Source of the DNA: Verrucomicrobiia bacterium
GTDB lineage: Bacteria; Verrucomicrobiota; Verrucomicrobiia; Verrucomicrobiales; DEV007
Direction: 5' to 3'
Assembly: GCA_030425385.1 (NCBI GenBank)
Contig: JAUIAH010000003.1
Coordinates: 186,001 to 250,000, forward strand
Length of the DNA stretch: 64,000 nucleotides
In this document: piece after piece, positions 36,448-44,090 of the stretch
How positions within the stretch are numbered: the first letter of the stretch is position 1
Layout of the letters: each line of letters opens with the position of its first letter
Program-made: the position numbers and the translations under genes
The notes under the pieces: model-generated
Databases searched by the model: none
Told to the model about the DNA's origin: nothing
The model's input: only the letters and a program-made list of their open reading frames with translations

Positions 36448-37548
36448 ATGAGGACTTTATTCCAATTCCGATTGTGTTGGCTGGGAGTGGCTTGGTGCTT
36501 GGGAGGGCTGTCGTGGGCGCAAGATGTGGTCGCCGAGGTCGAGCGCTCCGAGGCGATTCCGATTGATGAAGAATTGATCGATTTGCCGGAACCCGATCCC
36601 ATTCAGATCTTGCGGGACCGCGAGGCTGCCGTGGAGGCGGTGTTCCAACGCGTCTCCCCAAGTGTCGTCGCGCTGGGGCCGTCAGATCCAAGCATCGATG
36701 GATGGGGAAGTGGTGTCATTGTGAGTGAGGATGGCTTGATTCTCACTGCCGGCCACGTGACGGAGGCGACAGGTGAAGACATCTTTGTCTATTTGGCGGA
36801 TGGACGTCGGTTTCCTGGGAAACGGTTAGGGGCCAACATGAATCGAGATGCTTCCATGGCCAAGATCGTTTCTGATGGTGAGACCTTTCCCTATGTGGAC
36901 GTGGCAGAACCAGACACGGCATCATTGGGTGATTGGGTCGTCGCGATGGGGCACCCAGGGGGCTATGATCCCGAGCGGCCTGCTCCCCTGCGGATCGGGC
37001 GAGTCTTACAGAAGCAAAGTGAGAAATTGCTCGTGACGGATTGCACGCTTTCCGGTGGCGATTCGGGCGGGGCTTTGTTCGATTTGGAGGGGCGTTTGAT
37101 CGGCATCCACTCATCGATTGCCCAGAGTTACTCACATAACATCCATGTGGCCATGGCGGTCTATCACAAGTTCTGGGATCGCATGGAGGCGGGGGAGCAT
37201 TGGGGCAAACTGAAGAATTTGTTCGAGGAGGCCTTGCCTGGGTATGAGTCCCAGGTGGACCGGAGCCAGAATCGTGCTCTGTTAGGGGCGAATCTTGACA
37301 AACGCTCGCGCAATGGCGTCCTCGTGCGGGAAGTGCCCTCCGGGTATCCTGCTGCTGAGGGTGGGATGCGGCCGGGCGATGTCATCGTGGGCTTTGATGG
37401 GCAAGAAGTGAGTGAGTACGTCGAGTTGTTTCCCCTGCTCTCCTCGTTGGATCCTGGTGACCCGGTGGAGATCGTGGTGGATCGAAGGGGAAAGAAAGTG
37501 ACCTTGGAAGTGCGCATGGGGGATCGAGCTGATTTCTTAAAGGAGTAG
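36448..37548 (+). CDS. exported HtrA/DegP-type serine protease with one PDZ domain
   Basis: A periplasmic S1C-family protease of 366 residues. The signal peptide ends near GGLSWAQ. The trypsin fold carries a full catalytic triad: His in GLILTAGHVTEA (about 103), Asp in MNRDASMAKI (about 132) and Ser in LSGGDSGGALFD (about 205). A C-terminal PDZ domain (about 275-360) contains LVREVPSGYPAAEGGMRPGDVIVGFDGQ. The sequence TAATAC at 36435-36440, eight bases before the ATG, could be a -10 box serving a leaderless transcript; no ribosome site is visible. The next gene, a related protein with a broken triad, starts two bases after the stop, so the two are almost certainly co-translated. Confidence 0.9.
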   Translation: MRTLFQFRLCWLGVAWCLGGLSWAQDVVAEVERSEAIPIDEELIDLPEPDPIQILRDREAAVEAVFQRVSPSVVALGPSDPSIDGWGSGVIVSEDGLILTAGHVTEATGEDIFVYLADGRRFPGKRLGANMNRDASMAKIVSDGETFPYVDVAEPDTASLGDWVVAMGHPGGYDPERPAPLRIGRVLQKQSEKLLVTDCTLSGGDSGGALFDLEGRLIGIHSSIAQSYSHNIHVAMAVYHKFWDRMEAGEHWGKLKNLFEEALPGYESQVDRSQNRALLGANLDKRSRNGVLVREVPSGYPAAEGGMRPGDVIVGFDGQEVSEYVELFPLLSSLDPGDPVEIVVDRRGKKVTLEVRMGDRADFLKE

Positions 37549-37550
37549 CC

Positions 37551-38909
37551 ATGAATTCACGAATCATTTGGAAATTAGGTGTGTTGGCGGTGTGCGTCAG
37601 CCCATTGTCAGCGCAGGAGTTCGCGGATGACGAGCGTCGCGGCCGGGATCGTGGATCCATCTACGAACAGGCCATGGGCCGCTACTTCGAGGACCTGGAT
37701 CGGCGACGAGTAAAGGTGCCCTTCGAGAAAGGGCATCGCAGCACATTGTTAGAGTATGCGCCCGTGGTGGAGAAGGCGCGGGCGAGCACGGCCAAGGTCT
37801 ACAAGGGAGATGAGGTGCGTGCTTTGGGAACGGTGGTGGCCAAGGAAGGCTTGATCGTGACCAAGGCGAGCGAGATTGGTGATGATGAGGAGTTGGCGGT
37901 GGAGTTGTTAGGCAAAGATAAGATGGTGGCCGAGCTGGTGGAGGTGAATGAAGAGAATGACCTCGCGCTGCTGTGGGTGCACGATTTCGACCTGACACCG
38001 ATCACCTGGGCACCAGGGAGTTCGTTGCCGGTTGGGAAGATGGTGGCGGCGGTCGGAACACTGAACATGCCGCTGGCCGTGGGGGCGGTGAGCTTGCCGA
38101 TACGGAATCTGTCAGAGGCGAGTAAGGGATTTCTCGGTGTGAGCATGCGTCCAGCGGACGAGGGCACAGGCCTCCTTGTGACCGAAGTTTTGCGGAACTC
38201 TGGAGCCGAGAAGGCAGAGATCGAGCCAGGTGATGTGATCTTGGCTGTCGATGGCAATGCGATGGAGACATCCCCGGATCTCATCAACACCATTGCCCAG
38301 GCAGAGCCAGGGGATGTGGTGCTGCTCCAGATCCTTCGAGAAGGAGAGGAGATGATGGTAGAAGTGACGCTCGGGGATAAAGATTCCGGCTCGGGCTTCC
38401 AAATGCCGCAGCATGAGATGATGGACAATACGGCGCGGATGGGTGGCTTGATGAGCCGCAATCGCTCAGGATACCGCGCGGCCATTCAGACGGATATGCA
38501 GATCCGGCCGAATCATTGTGGAGGGGCGATGGTGAATCTCGATGGGGAAGCCGTGGGCCTCAACATCGCGCGGGCCAGTCGAGTCAAAAGCTACGCCATC
38601 CCATCAGAGGTCGTGCTCGAGTGGTTAGGCGATCCCGATGAACTGGTTGCAGATGTGTTAGAAAAGCGCGTCGCGAATGCCCAGGCCGCGCGGAAAGCGG
38701 CCGAAGAGGTTCTGGAACGCGCGATCGCCACTGAATCCGATGTGACGCGTGTGTTAGAAGAGTTAAAGCAACGTCGAGAAGAGGCGCGTCAGCGCGTGGA
38801 AGTGGTGCCAGCCGAAGTGATCCAGCCAGCAAGTGCCGGTGTGGACGAAGTGGAAGGAGAGCCTAGCGAGCCGGTTACGCTTGAGGATGAGGAAATGCCC
38901 GATGCCTGA
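37551..38909 (+). CDS. HtrA-fold pseudoprotease with an internal PDZ domain
   Basis: An exported 452-residue protein with the S1C fold but no catalytic His or Ser. After a signal peptide (to about LSAQ) the trypsin-like part has LGTVVAKEGLIVTKASEIGD, where the family has LTNNHVV, so His is replaced by Ser; NEENDLALLWV keeps the Asp; and IRPNHCGGAMVNLDGEAVGLN replaces the nucleophile Ser of GNSGGP with Cys (about residue 323). A PDZ domain (KGFLGVSMRPADEGTGLLVTEV to GDVVLLQILREGEE, about 185-285) is inserted between the two halves of the beta-barrel rather than at the end. The C-terminus is a charged helical tail. It likely regulates or delivers substrates to the intact protease encoded two bases upstream. 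It overlaps the next gene by eight bases. Confidence 0.85.
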   Translation: MNSRIIWKLGVLAVCVSPLSAQEFADDERRGRDRGSIYEQAMGRYFEDLDRRRVKVPFEKGHRSTLLEYAPVVEKARASTAKVYKGDEVRALGTVVAKEGLIVTKASEIGDDEELAVELLGKDKMVAELVEVNEENDLALLWVHDFDLTPITWAPGSSLPVGKMVAAVGTLNMPLAVGAVSLPIRNLSEASKGFLGVSMRPADEGTGLLVTEVLRNSGAEKAEIEPGDVILAVDGNAMETSPDLINTIAQAEPGDVVLLQILREGEEMMVEVTLGDKDSGSGFQMPQHEMMDNTARMGGLMSRNRSGYRAAIQTDMQIRPNHCGGAMVNLDGEAVGLNIARASRVKSYAIPSEVVLEWLGDPDELVADVLEKRVANAQAARKAAEEVLERAIATESDVTRVLEELKQRREEARQRVEVVPAEVIQPASAGVDEVEGEPSEPVTLEDEEMPDA

Positions 38910-39717
38910 GAAGATCGCGTTAGAAGATTTCTGTGAGGACATCGTGGGCAAGGCGATGCGTGGTTTGGGAATCTCGGATGATGTCCTGGCCGAGAGCGCG
39001 CAGGTGACGCCTCAAGCCGTGCAGGCGCTGCGGCGAGGGAAGGGAGAGGAAGCTGTCGTGCGTGCAGTGGCTCCATGTCTGAATTTGAATCCTGACAAGC
39101 TCGTTGAGAGTTTCCACGGAAGCTGGTATCCGCAAGTGCCGCCCCTGGAAGGATTTCGCATGGAGAACACCCCGTACCGCGACATGTTCGTTAATGCGTA
39201 TCTGTTATGGGATGCGGAGACTCGGGAGGCAATGCTCGTTGACACCGGAGCCGATGCCAGCGCCCTGATCGCTGAAGCGAACGCACGCGCCCTCACCATA
39301 TCTCAGATCTTTCTGACCCACACCCATCGCGATCACATCATGGATCTCGACCGCGTCAAAGAGGCGTTTCCCAAAGCAATCGTCTACGTGGGAGCGAAGG
39401 AACTCTTTGCAGGCGCGACACCCGTCGAACCGGGGGACCGCTTTCAATGTGGAGGCCTTTCAGTGGAGGCTCGCCTCACCTGGGGCCACGCGGTGGGTGG
39501 GATCACCTATGTGGTGCAGGGGCTCGCGAAACCTTTAGCCATCGTCGGTGACGCCGTGTTCGCGGGCTCGATGGGAGGGGGCATGGTCTCCTATGCGGAT
39601 GCCTTACGTACCAATCGGGAAGCAATTCTCAGTCTTCCCGACGAGACGGTTCTTTGTCCTGGGCACGGTCCATTGACCACCGTGGGAGAAGAGAAGGCGC
39701 ACAATCCGTTCTTCTAG
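38902..39717 (+). CDS. metallo-beta-lactamase-fold hydrolase with an XRE-like N-terminal domain
   Basis: A cytoplasmic protein of 271 residues from the ATG at 38902, which overlaps the preceding stop by eight bases. Residues about 13-70 look like an XRE-type helix-turn-helix (AMRGLGISDDVLAESAQVTPQAVQALRRGKG, then CLNLNPDKL). Residues about 85-270 form a metallo-beta-lactamase fold with the metal ligands of the glyoxalase II group: FLTHTHRDHIMD, a later GHAVGG histidine, GDAVFAGSMGG and CPGHGPLTT. Both metal sites seem intact. Glyoxalase-like relatives cleave thioesters such as S-lactoylglutathione. The fused head might bind DNA or only act as a helical interface. The operon context is envelope proteolysis, which makes the combination unusual. 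Confidence 0.85.
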   Translation: MPEKIALEDFCEDIVGKAMRGLGISDDVLAESAQVTPQAVQALRRGKGEEAVVRAVAPCLNLNPDKLVESFHGSWYPQVPPLEGFRMENTPYRDMFVNAYLLWDAETREAMLVDTGADASALIAEANARALTISQIFLTHTHRDHIMDLDRVKEAFPKAIVYVGAKELFAGATPVEPGDRFQCGGLSVEARLTWGHAVGGITYVVQGLAKPLAIVGDAVFAGSMGGGMVSYADALRTNREAILSLPDETVLCPGHGPLTTVGEEKAHNPFF

Positions 39718-39732
39718 AAAGGTGATCGCTGT

Positions 39733-40602
39733 TCACTCATCGGCCGCCCACACAATCTGTAGCCGAAAGTAGCCGCGCTCTTCGTCTAACGGAACGGTCA
39801 ACCCCTTCGTTTTGTCATACGGAGACGTGGGTTTCCACAACTCAAGATCCTTTGAGTGCTCGATGATGACACGAATGGAACCGAGGTCTTCGCGCGGAGT
39901 CAGCGGCCACGTCAGGGATCGGGCTATCAGGTCGAAGGTGGGCGAGGGAATGGGATCCGCAACATAGGGATCGTGCCCCAGCGCGAACTCGGCGTGCCAA
40001 TTGAGACCATCGCCGTCGAGATCGTCCGCGTCATTGATGGCTGCAATCTGTCTGAGCGTGTGGTGGTCGAATAACCATGTGCGATAGGGCTCTAACTCTT
40101 TCGTGGCGGCTTCATTGGGAGGTGCCGACAGGAAGACGTAATAGTGCTGGTATTTCGAATCGGGGACATAGGCATATCCGACGCCGTAATGGGTATGGCT
40201 TCCGAAGAAATCGCCTTCTCCGAAGACGTGGCGTTTGTGCGCAGCGGAGCCGTACCATTCGCGGACCACCGTCGCCACACTGTAGCCAAATCCGAGAGAC
40301 TCGGTATGATTGTCATCCTTGTTGTCCGGCCACCAATCGGGAAGGCCATAGCCCGCGAGCCGGATCGCCCGATTGGGGCCAAATCCGTCAGGCCCGATAT
40401 GAGCGGTGAAATCCCGCGTCGCCATGGAGCGTGCCTTGTGGCGGGCGACCATGTCGAGGATGGGATCACGCACCATTTCTGCGCGTTGCTGAGCGGAATG
40501 ATAGGCAATTTCGCGGGCGAGCTGGTCCTCAATGGCTTCGTTGCCGAGGCCGGTCGATGCAAGCATCGCAAACACCATCGTGGGAAGAAACAGAGAGCGC
40601 AT
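39733..40602 (-). CDS. exported CAP/SCP-domain protein
   Basis: A 289-residue exported protein with a signal peptide (MRSLFLPTMVFAMLASTGLG). The CAP (SCP/PR-1) domain spans about 20-165: ARHKARSMATRDFTAHIGPDG with the first conserved His, ESLGFGYSVATVVREWYGSAAHKRHV with the second, and HTHYGVGYAYVPDSKYQHYYVFL as the closing strand. Next comes a calcium-loop-like spacer DADDLDGDGLNWHAEFALGHDP, then a tail IIEHSKDLELWKP ending in YFRLQIVWAADE that resembles the ends of other exported proteins in this window. CAP proteins act in adhesion, lipid binding or proteolysis; bacterial roles are poorly known. The ATG at 40602 is preferred over the GTG one codon earlier. Confidence 0.85.
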   Translation of the reverse strand: MRSLFLPTMVFAMLASTGLGNEAIEDQLAREIAYHSAQQRAEMVRDPILDMVARHKARSMATRDFTAHIGPDGFGPNRAIRLAGYGLPDWWPDNKDDNHTESLGFGYSVATVVREWYGSAAHKRHVFGEGDFFGSHTHYGVGYAYVPDSKYQHYYVFLSAPPNEAATKELEPYRTWLFDHHTLRQIAAINDADDLDGDGLNWHAEFALGHDPYVADPIPSPTFDLIARSLTWPLTPREDLGSIRVIIEHSKDLELWKPTSPYDKTKGLTVPLDEERGYFRLQIVWAADE

Positions 40603-40743
40603 CACCCATAGAATACACCCTTTTCATACAAACATTACATAGAAATCAGAAAGCTTGAAATCGTGAGTGAAGATCCGATCAGAACGACGGTAATGTCAGA
40701 GTGTCCTGATCTCTCGCATTCCTAAAGGATTGGCGGGCCGCAC

Positions 40744-41010
40744 CTACTGAAAGAGGGCGCCGATGAACCACCAAAGCATGCCGATGAGTGCAAGGATGCC
40801 CATGATCTTCCAGATCAGCGGCACGTGATCCGGTGATCGGATGGAAGTGTCTTCTTCCTCGCCCCAGGCATGATCGGGGAGGTCCAAGCCATCGTAGAGA
40901 AGGGCGTCCTCATTCCATCCCGAGCGTTCATCCGCACCGCACTCGGGACATGCCTTGGCATGGCGCGGTACTTCTTCTTGGCAAACAGGGCAGACCTCCG
41001 GAGGAATCAT
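40744..41010 (-). CDS. small zinc-ribbon membrane protein
   Basis: An 88-residue protein. CPVCQEEVPRHAKACPECGADE is a four-cysteine zinc ribbon (two CxxC knuckles), and IWKIMGILALIGMLWWFIGALF is a single C-terminal membrane helix, so the ribbon faces the cytoplasm if the tail is inserted in the usual way. Such proteins are common and mostly uncharacterised. It lies 26 bases downstream of the rhomboid gene on the same strand and probably ends the operon. The 138 bases on its other side, up to the CAP gene stop-to-start interval, contain no gene that I can see. Confidence 0.8.
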   Translation of the reverse strand: MIPPEVCPVCQEEVPRHAKACPECGADERSGWNEDALLYDGLDLPDHAWGEEEDTSIRSPDHVPLIWKIMGILALIGMLWWFIGALFQ

Positions 41011-41036
41011 AGGGTAATGCGAGGATGAATGCGTTG

Positions 41037-41678
41037 TTAGAACGATTCCCGATTGGGAATGCCAAGCACTGTCGGTTGCCGCGTAGGTTTCGCCAGGATG
41101 TAAGAAGCGAGGATGCCGCTGAGGAATCCGAAGAAATGAGACTCCCAGGAAACATCTTGTTTGCTCGGGAGCATGCTGAACATCACCCCACTATAGAGGA
41201 AGCCAAGGACGATGGAGACCGCAATCCATCGGGCGCGTTTCTCCAGAAATCCTTTCACCAAGAGAAAGCCGAGATAGCCAAAGACGATTCCACTGGCTCC
41301 GAGATGGATCGCTTCCTTGCGTCCAAAGAGCCACACGGCCACGCCCGTGACGAGAACGATGATCACGGTGGCGGCGAGAAATCTGCGCATGCCTGTGAAA
41401 GCAAGGATGAGGCTGAGTCCCAACAGCGGCAAGGTGTTGCCTGACAGATGCCCAAAGTCGCGATGGAGGAAAGGCGCCAGGATGATACCGGGCAAGCCAG
41501 CCAACTGCCTGGGACGAATGCCAAAGGCGTCGAGGATGCTGAAAGGTTTGCCTTCGCTCGCGAAGAGGAAAGTGAGGAACCAGTCCCACACTTCCACCGA
41601 CCACATGAGCGCGATCAGGATGAATGGGATCATCAAGGTCCTGGTCAGCTCTTTGGGTATGACTTTGCGGGCATCCAT
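41037..41678 (-). CDS. rhomboid-family intramembrane serine protease
   Basis: A 213-residue membrane protein with six hydrophobic helices. The nucleophile lies in HLGASGIVFGYLGFLL (GxSG) in helix 4 and the catalytic His in SWESHFFGFLSGILA in helix 6, so the Ser-His dyad is present. HRDFGHLSGNTLPLLGLSLI corresponds to the HL-NxxxL region of helix 2, with Asn retained. Rhomboids cut membrane-embedded substrates; the target here is unknown. It is in a minus-strand run: beta-propeller, mogA, rhomboid, zinc ribbon, with gaps of 9, 10 and 26 bases, so the genes are probably co-transcribed. Confidence 0.9.
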   Translation of the reverse strand: MDARKVIPKELTRTLMIPFILIALMWSVEVWDWFLTFLFASEGKPFSILDAFGIRPRQLAGLPGIILAPFLHRDFGHLSGNTLPLLGLSLILAFTGMRRFLAATVIIVLVTGVAVWLFGRKEAIHLGASGIVFGYLGFLLVKGFLEKRARWIAVSIVLGFLYSGVMFSMLPSKQDVSWESHFFGFLSGILASYILAKPTRQPTVLGIPNRESF

Positions 41679-41688
41679 GAATCCAAGT

Positions 41689-42165
41689 CTAACAAGAAGT
41701 CGGGACGCGTTGCGCCAGTTTGACGCCGTGAGCCAGCGCGCCCTCTACAAATCCCAAGCAGTCCACCGCCCCTTGCGGCTTGCCAGGGAGGGCAATGACC
41801 AAGGAACGCTCGACCACAGCGGCCAAGCCACGCGAAAGGATTGCATTGGGGGTGATCGTCATCGAGCGCGCACGCATGACTTCCCCAAAGCCCGGAATCT
41901 CCACTCGCATGATGGCCCGAATGGCCTCGGGCGTCACATCGCGCTCGGCGATTCCTGTGCCACCCGTGGTGAGAATGAGGGCGCATCCTTGCTTGGAGAA
42001 CGACCGAATCGCGGCCTGAATTGCCTCCACCTCGTCCGGAACGATGATCTCGCAGAGTACCGTCCACTCGCGATTCTGCGCCACCTTCTTCAAGGCAGGG
42101 CCGCCGTGATCTTCGTATTCACCCGCCGCCGCGCGGTCGGAAACCGTGATGATGCCTACGTCCAT
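41689..42165 (-). CDS. mogA: molybdopterin adenylyltransferase-type protein (MogA/MoaB)
   Basis: A 158-residue cytoplasmic enzyme of molybdenum cofactor synthesis that activates molybdopterin by adenylylation before metal insertion. Family motifs are VGIITVSDRAAAGEYEDHGGPAL, LILTTGGTGIAERDVTPEA and, at the end, LVIALPGKPQGAVDCLGF, which gives the MPT-binding fold. Single-domain length matches MogA/MoaB and not MoeA. No other molybdenum genes are in the window. It lies nine bases after the beta-propeller gene and ten before the rhomboid gene. Confidence 0.88.
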   Translation of the reverse strand: MDVGIITVSDRAAAGEYEDHGGPALKKVAQNREWTVLCEIIVPDEVEAIQAAIRSFSKQGCALILTTGGTGIAERDVTPEAIRAIMRVEIPGFGEVMRARSMTITPNAILSRGLAAVVERSLVIALPGKPQGAVDCLGFVEGALAHGVKLAQRVPTSC

Positions 42166-42174
42166 AGCGCTGCT

Positions 42175-43107
42175 CTAACGGATGGACTCTCCCGCGAAGT
42201 CTAACAGTTGTGTGTTGGGAACGGAGTTTCCAAAGGTATCGAAATGGTCGAAGGTCCAGACCACTTTCTTGGTCTTGGGCTCAATCTCAACGAGCAGGGG
42301 ATTACCGGGGCCTGCGTGGCAGTTGCCAATCACATAGTTGCCATTGGGAAGAACCTCCAAAGTGGTGACCCAGGCAAAGCGGATACCTTCAAGGTCATCC
42401 TGACGCAATGCCCAAACGATCTCTTTCTCTGGAGTCACTTCAATCACACTGTGCCCATTACCCGTGCCGATCAGGGTATTTCCATTCTTGAGACGAATGG
42501 CAGAGAAGAGCCGATTGCCGAAGGCATCCAATCCGTGGCCGCCTTGCTCCTTCTTTCCAAAGAGAGGCACGGTGTATTCCCACACTACCTTACCATCGGC
42601 GTCATACTCTCGCGCTTTGCCATCGGCTTCGTGACACACGAGATAGTGGCCATTGTCTAGCTTTCGTGCCAAACGTGTATCCGTGTGAGGATGTGGGCGA
42701 TCAACCTCGAGAGCAATCTCGTGGTGGATCTTGCCTTCGCGATCAATCTCAATGATGCGTGCCGGACCGCTCTCAGCGATCATGAGGTGTCCGTTGGGCA
42801 ATGGTTGGAAGGCATGCACTTCCACTTTCTTTCCGTCGTTGCCATTGCTAGTCGAGGAATCGTAGCTCCAGACCACTTGCTTGGTCTTGGGATCGATCTC
42901 GACCACCTTCCGCATCTTCTCCTGAACCAGGATATTTCCAGAGGGTAGCACATGAATATCGTGGATGCCGTCCCAGGGCATTTCCCAAGTGATGACGCCA
43001 TCCGTGGCGACTCGAGCAAGCTTGCCGTTTCCTTGCACGAGAACCTCATGAGCTGAAGATAATGTCAGGGTAAGTAGGAGCGCTAAGGCTGGGAGACGGA
43101 TGGTCAT
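42175..43107 (-). CDS. exported beta-propeller protein
   Basis: A 310-residue exported protein (signal peptide MTIRLPALALLLTLTLSSA). It contains about six propeller blades with the recurring pattern hydrophobic-LPNGN-hydrophobic-(I/V)-x(2)-x, for example LPSGNILVQEKMRKVVEIDPKTKQVVW, LPNGHLMIAESGPARIIEIDREG and LPNGNYVIGNCHAGPGNPLLVEIEPKTKKVVW. Blades like these occur in PQQ-like and arylsulfotransferase-like propellers; no catalytic His of the sulfotransferases is evident. It is the first gene of the run that continues with mogA and rhomboid, and it diverges from the ThuA gene. Function cannot be specified beyond binding or scaffolding. Confidence 0.75.
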   Translation of the reverse strand: MTIRLPALALLLTLTLSSAHEVLVQGNGKLARVATDGVITWEMPWDGIHDIHVLPSGNILVQEKMRKVVEIDPKTKQVVWSYDSSTSNGNDGKKVEVHAFQPLPNGHLMIAESGPARIIEIDREGKIHHEIALEVDRPHPHTDTRLARKLDNGHYLVCHEADGKAREYDADGKVVWEYTVPLFGKKEQGGHGLDAFGNRLFSAIRLKNGNTLIGTGNGHSVIEVTPEKEIVWALRQDDLEGIRFAWVTTLEVLPNGNYVIGNCHAGPGNPLLVEIEPKTKKVVWTFDHFDTFGNSVPNTQLLDFAGESIR

Positions 43108-43187
43108 CGCCTGCCAGCGTAACGTTCGGTCGGTGCTAGGTCAAATGAGCATGGACGAAGATTCGGTGACGGGTTAGCGTATTTCCC

Positions 43188-44090
43188 ATGAAACACCTTC
43201 CTATTTATATCCTTTGGAGTCTTCTATGCAGCGGGATCGTGGCCACGGCAGAGGAGAAGAAGCTCATTCTGATCGCAGGCAAGCCCAGTCACCCGCCCTT
43301 GATGCATGAGTTTCGCGCCGGATGCTTGCTGCTGCAGAAATGCTTGAGTGACGTGGAAGGCCTCAAAGTGGAAGTGCATGACCAGGGTTGGGTGACAGAA
43401 ACGGCGGATTTCGAAGGGGCTGATGCGGTCGTCATCTTTGCCGATGGCGGCGGTCGCCATCCCGCGATCCAGGATGATCACTTGAGCATTCTGGATGGGC
43501 TCATTCAGAAAGGGACAGGGTTTGGCTGCATGCACTACGGCGTGGAAGTTCCCCCTGACAAAGGTGCGAAAGAGATGGTCGCCTGGATCGGTGGTCGCTA
43601 TGAGCACATGTTCTCCTGCAATCCTATTTGGGAACCCAAGTTTGAGAAATTGCCAGAGCATCCCGTCACCCAGGGCGTGGCCCCTTTCGAGATCAAGGAT
43701 GAATGGTACTTCAACATGCGCTTCATCGGAGGAATCACTGGTAACGCGCCTGCCAAGGAAGGAGGCATGACATTCACTCCCATCCTGATCGGGAAGCCGT
43801 CGGACGATGTGCGTGATGGTCCTTACGTTTATCCCAAAGGTCCCTACGACCATATCATGTCATCGAAAGGGAGGACCGAGAGCATGATGTGGGTGGTCGA
43901 GCGGGAAGATGGTGGGCGCGGCTTCGGATTCACCGGCGGTCATTTCCATCTCAATTGGGGCAACGAGAGTTTCCGCAAAGTTATCCTGAATACACTCGTC
44001 TGGTTGACGAAGATGGAAGTGCCTACGGAGGGGATCGTTTCTCAGGTGACTGAAGACGATCTGAAGCAGAATCTCGATAAGAAAGGCTAG
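43188..44090 (+). CDS. exported ThuA-like protein
   Basis: A 300-residue protein with a signal peptide (to about VATAEE). The ThuA fold, related to class I glutamine amidotransferases, is marked by LILIAGKPSHPPLMHEFRAGCLLLQKCL, FEGADAVVIFADGGGRHPAIQDDHL, GTGFGCMHYGVEVP, and a late GRGFGFTGGHFHLNWGNESFRKVILNTLVWL. In rhizobia ThuA oxidises trehalose-type sugars to 3-keto forms; in Verrucomicrobiota the family is expanded and tied to carbohydrate breakdown. Its substrate here is unknown. The stop shares a CTAG with the trpD stop on the other strand. Confidence 0.88.
   Translation: MKHLPIYILWSLLCSGIVATAEEKKLILIAGKPSHPPLMHEFRAGCLLLQKCLSDVEGLKVEVHDQGWVTETADFEGADAVVIFADGGGRHPAIQDDHLSILDGLIQKGTGFGCMHYGVEVPPDKGAKEMVAWIGGRYEHMFSCNPIWEPKFEKLPEHPVTQGVAPFEIKDEWYFNMRFIGGITGNAPAKEGGMTFTPILIGKPSDDVRDGPYVYPKGPYDHIMSSKGRTESMMWVVEREDGGRGFGFTGGHFHLNWGNESFRKVILNTLVWLTKMEVPTEGIVSQVTEDDLKQNLDKKG

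Noticed and set aside
43505-43520. AAAGGGACAGG match to the repeat core
   Set aside because: It lies inside the ThuA-like coding sequence (Lys-Gly-Thr-Gly) with no flanking repeat sequence; chance match. A similar AGGGACAGG at about 50007 is also coding.
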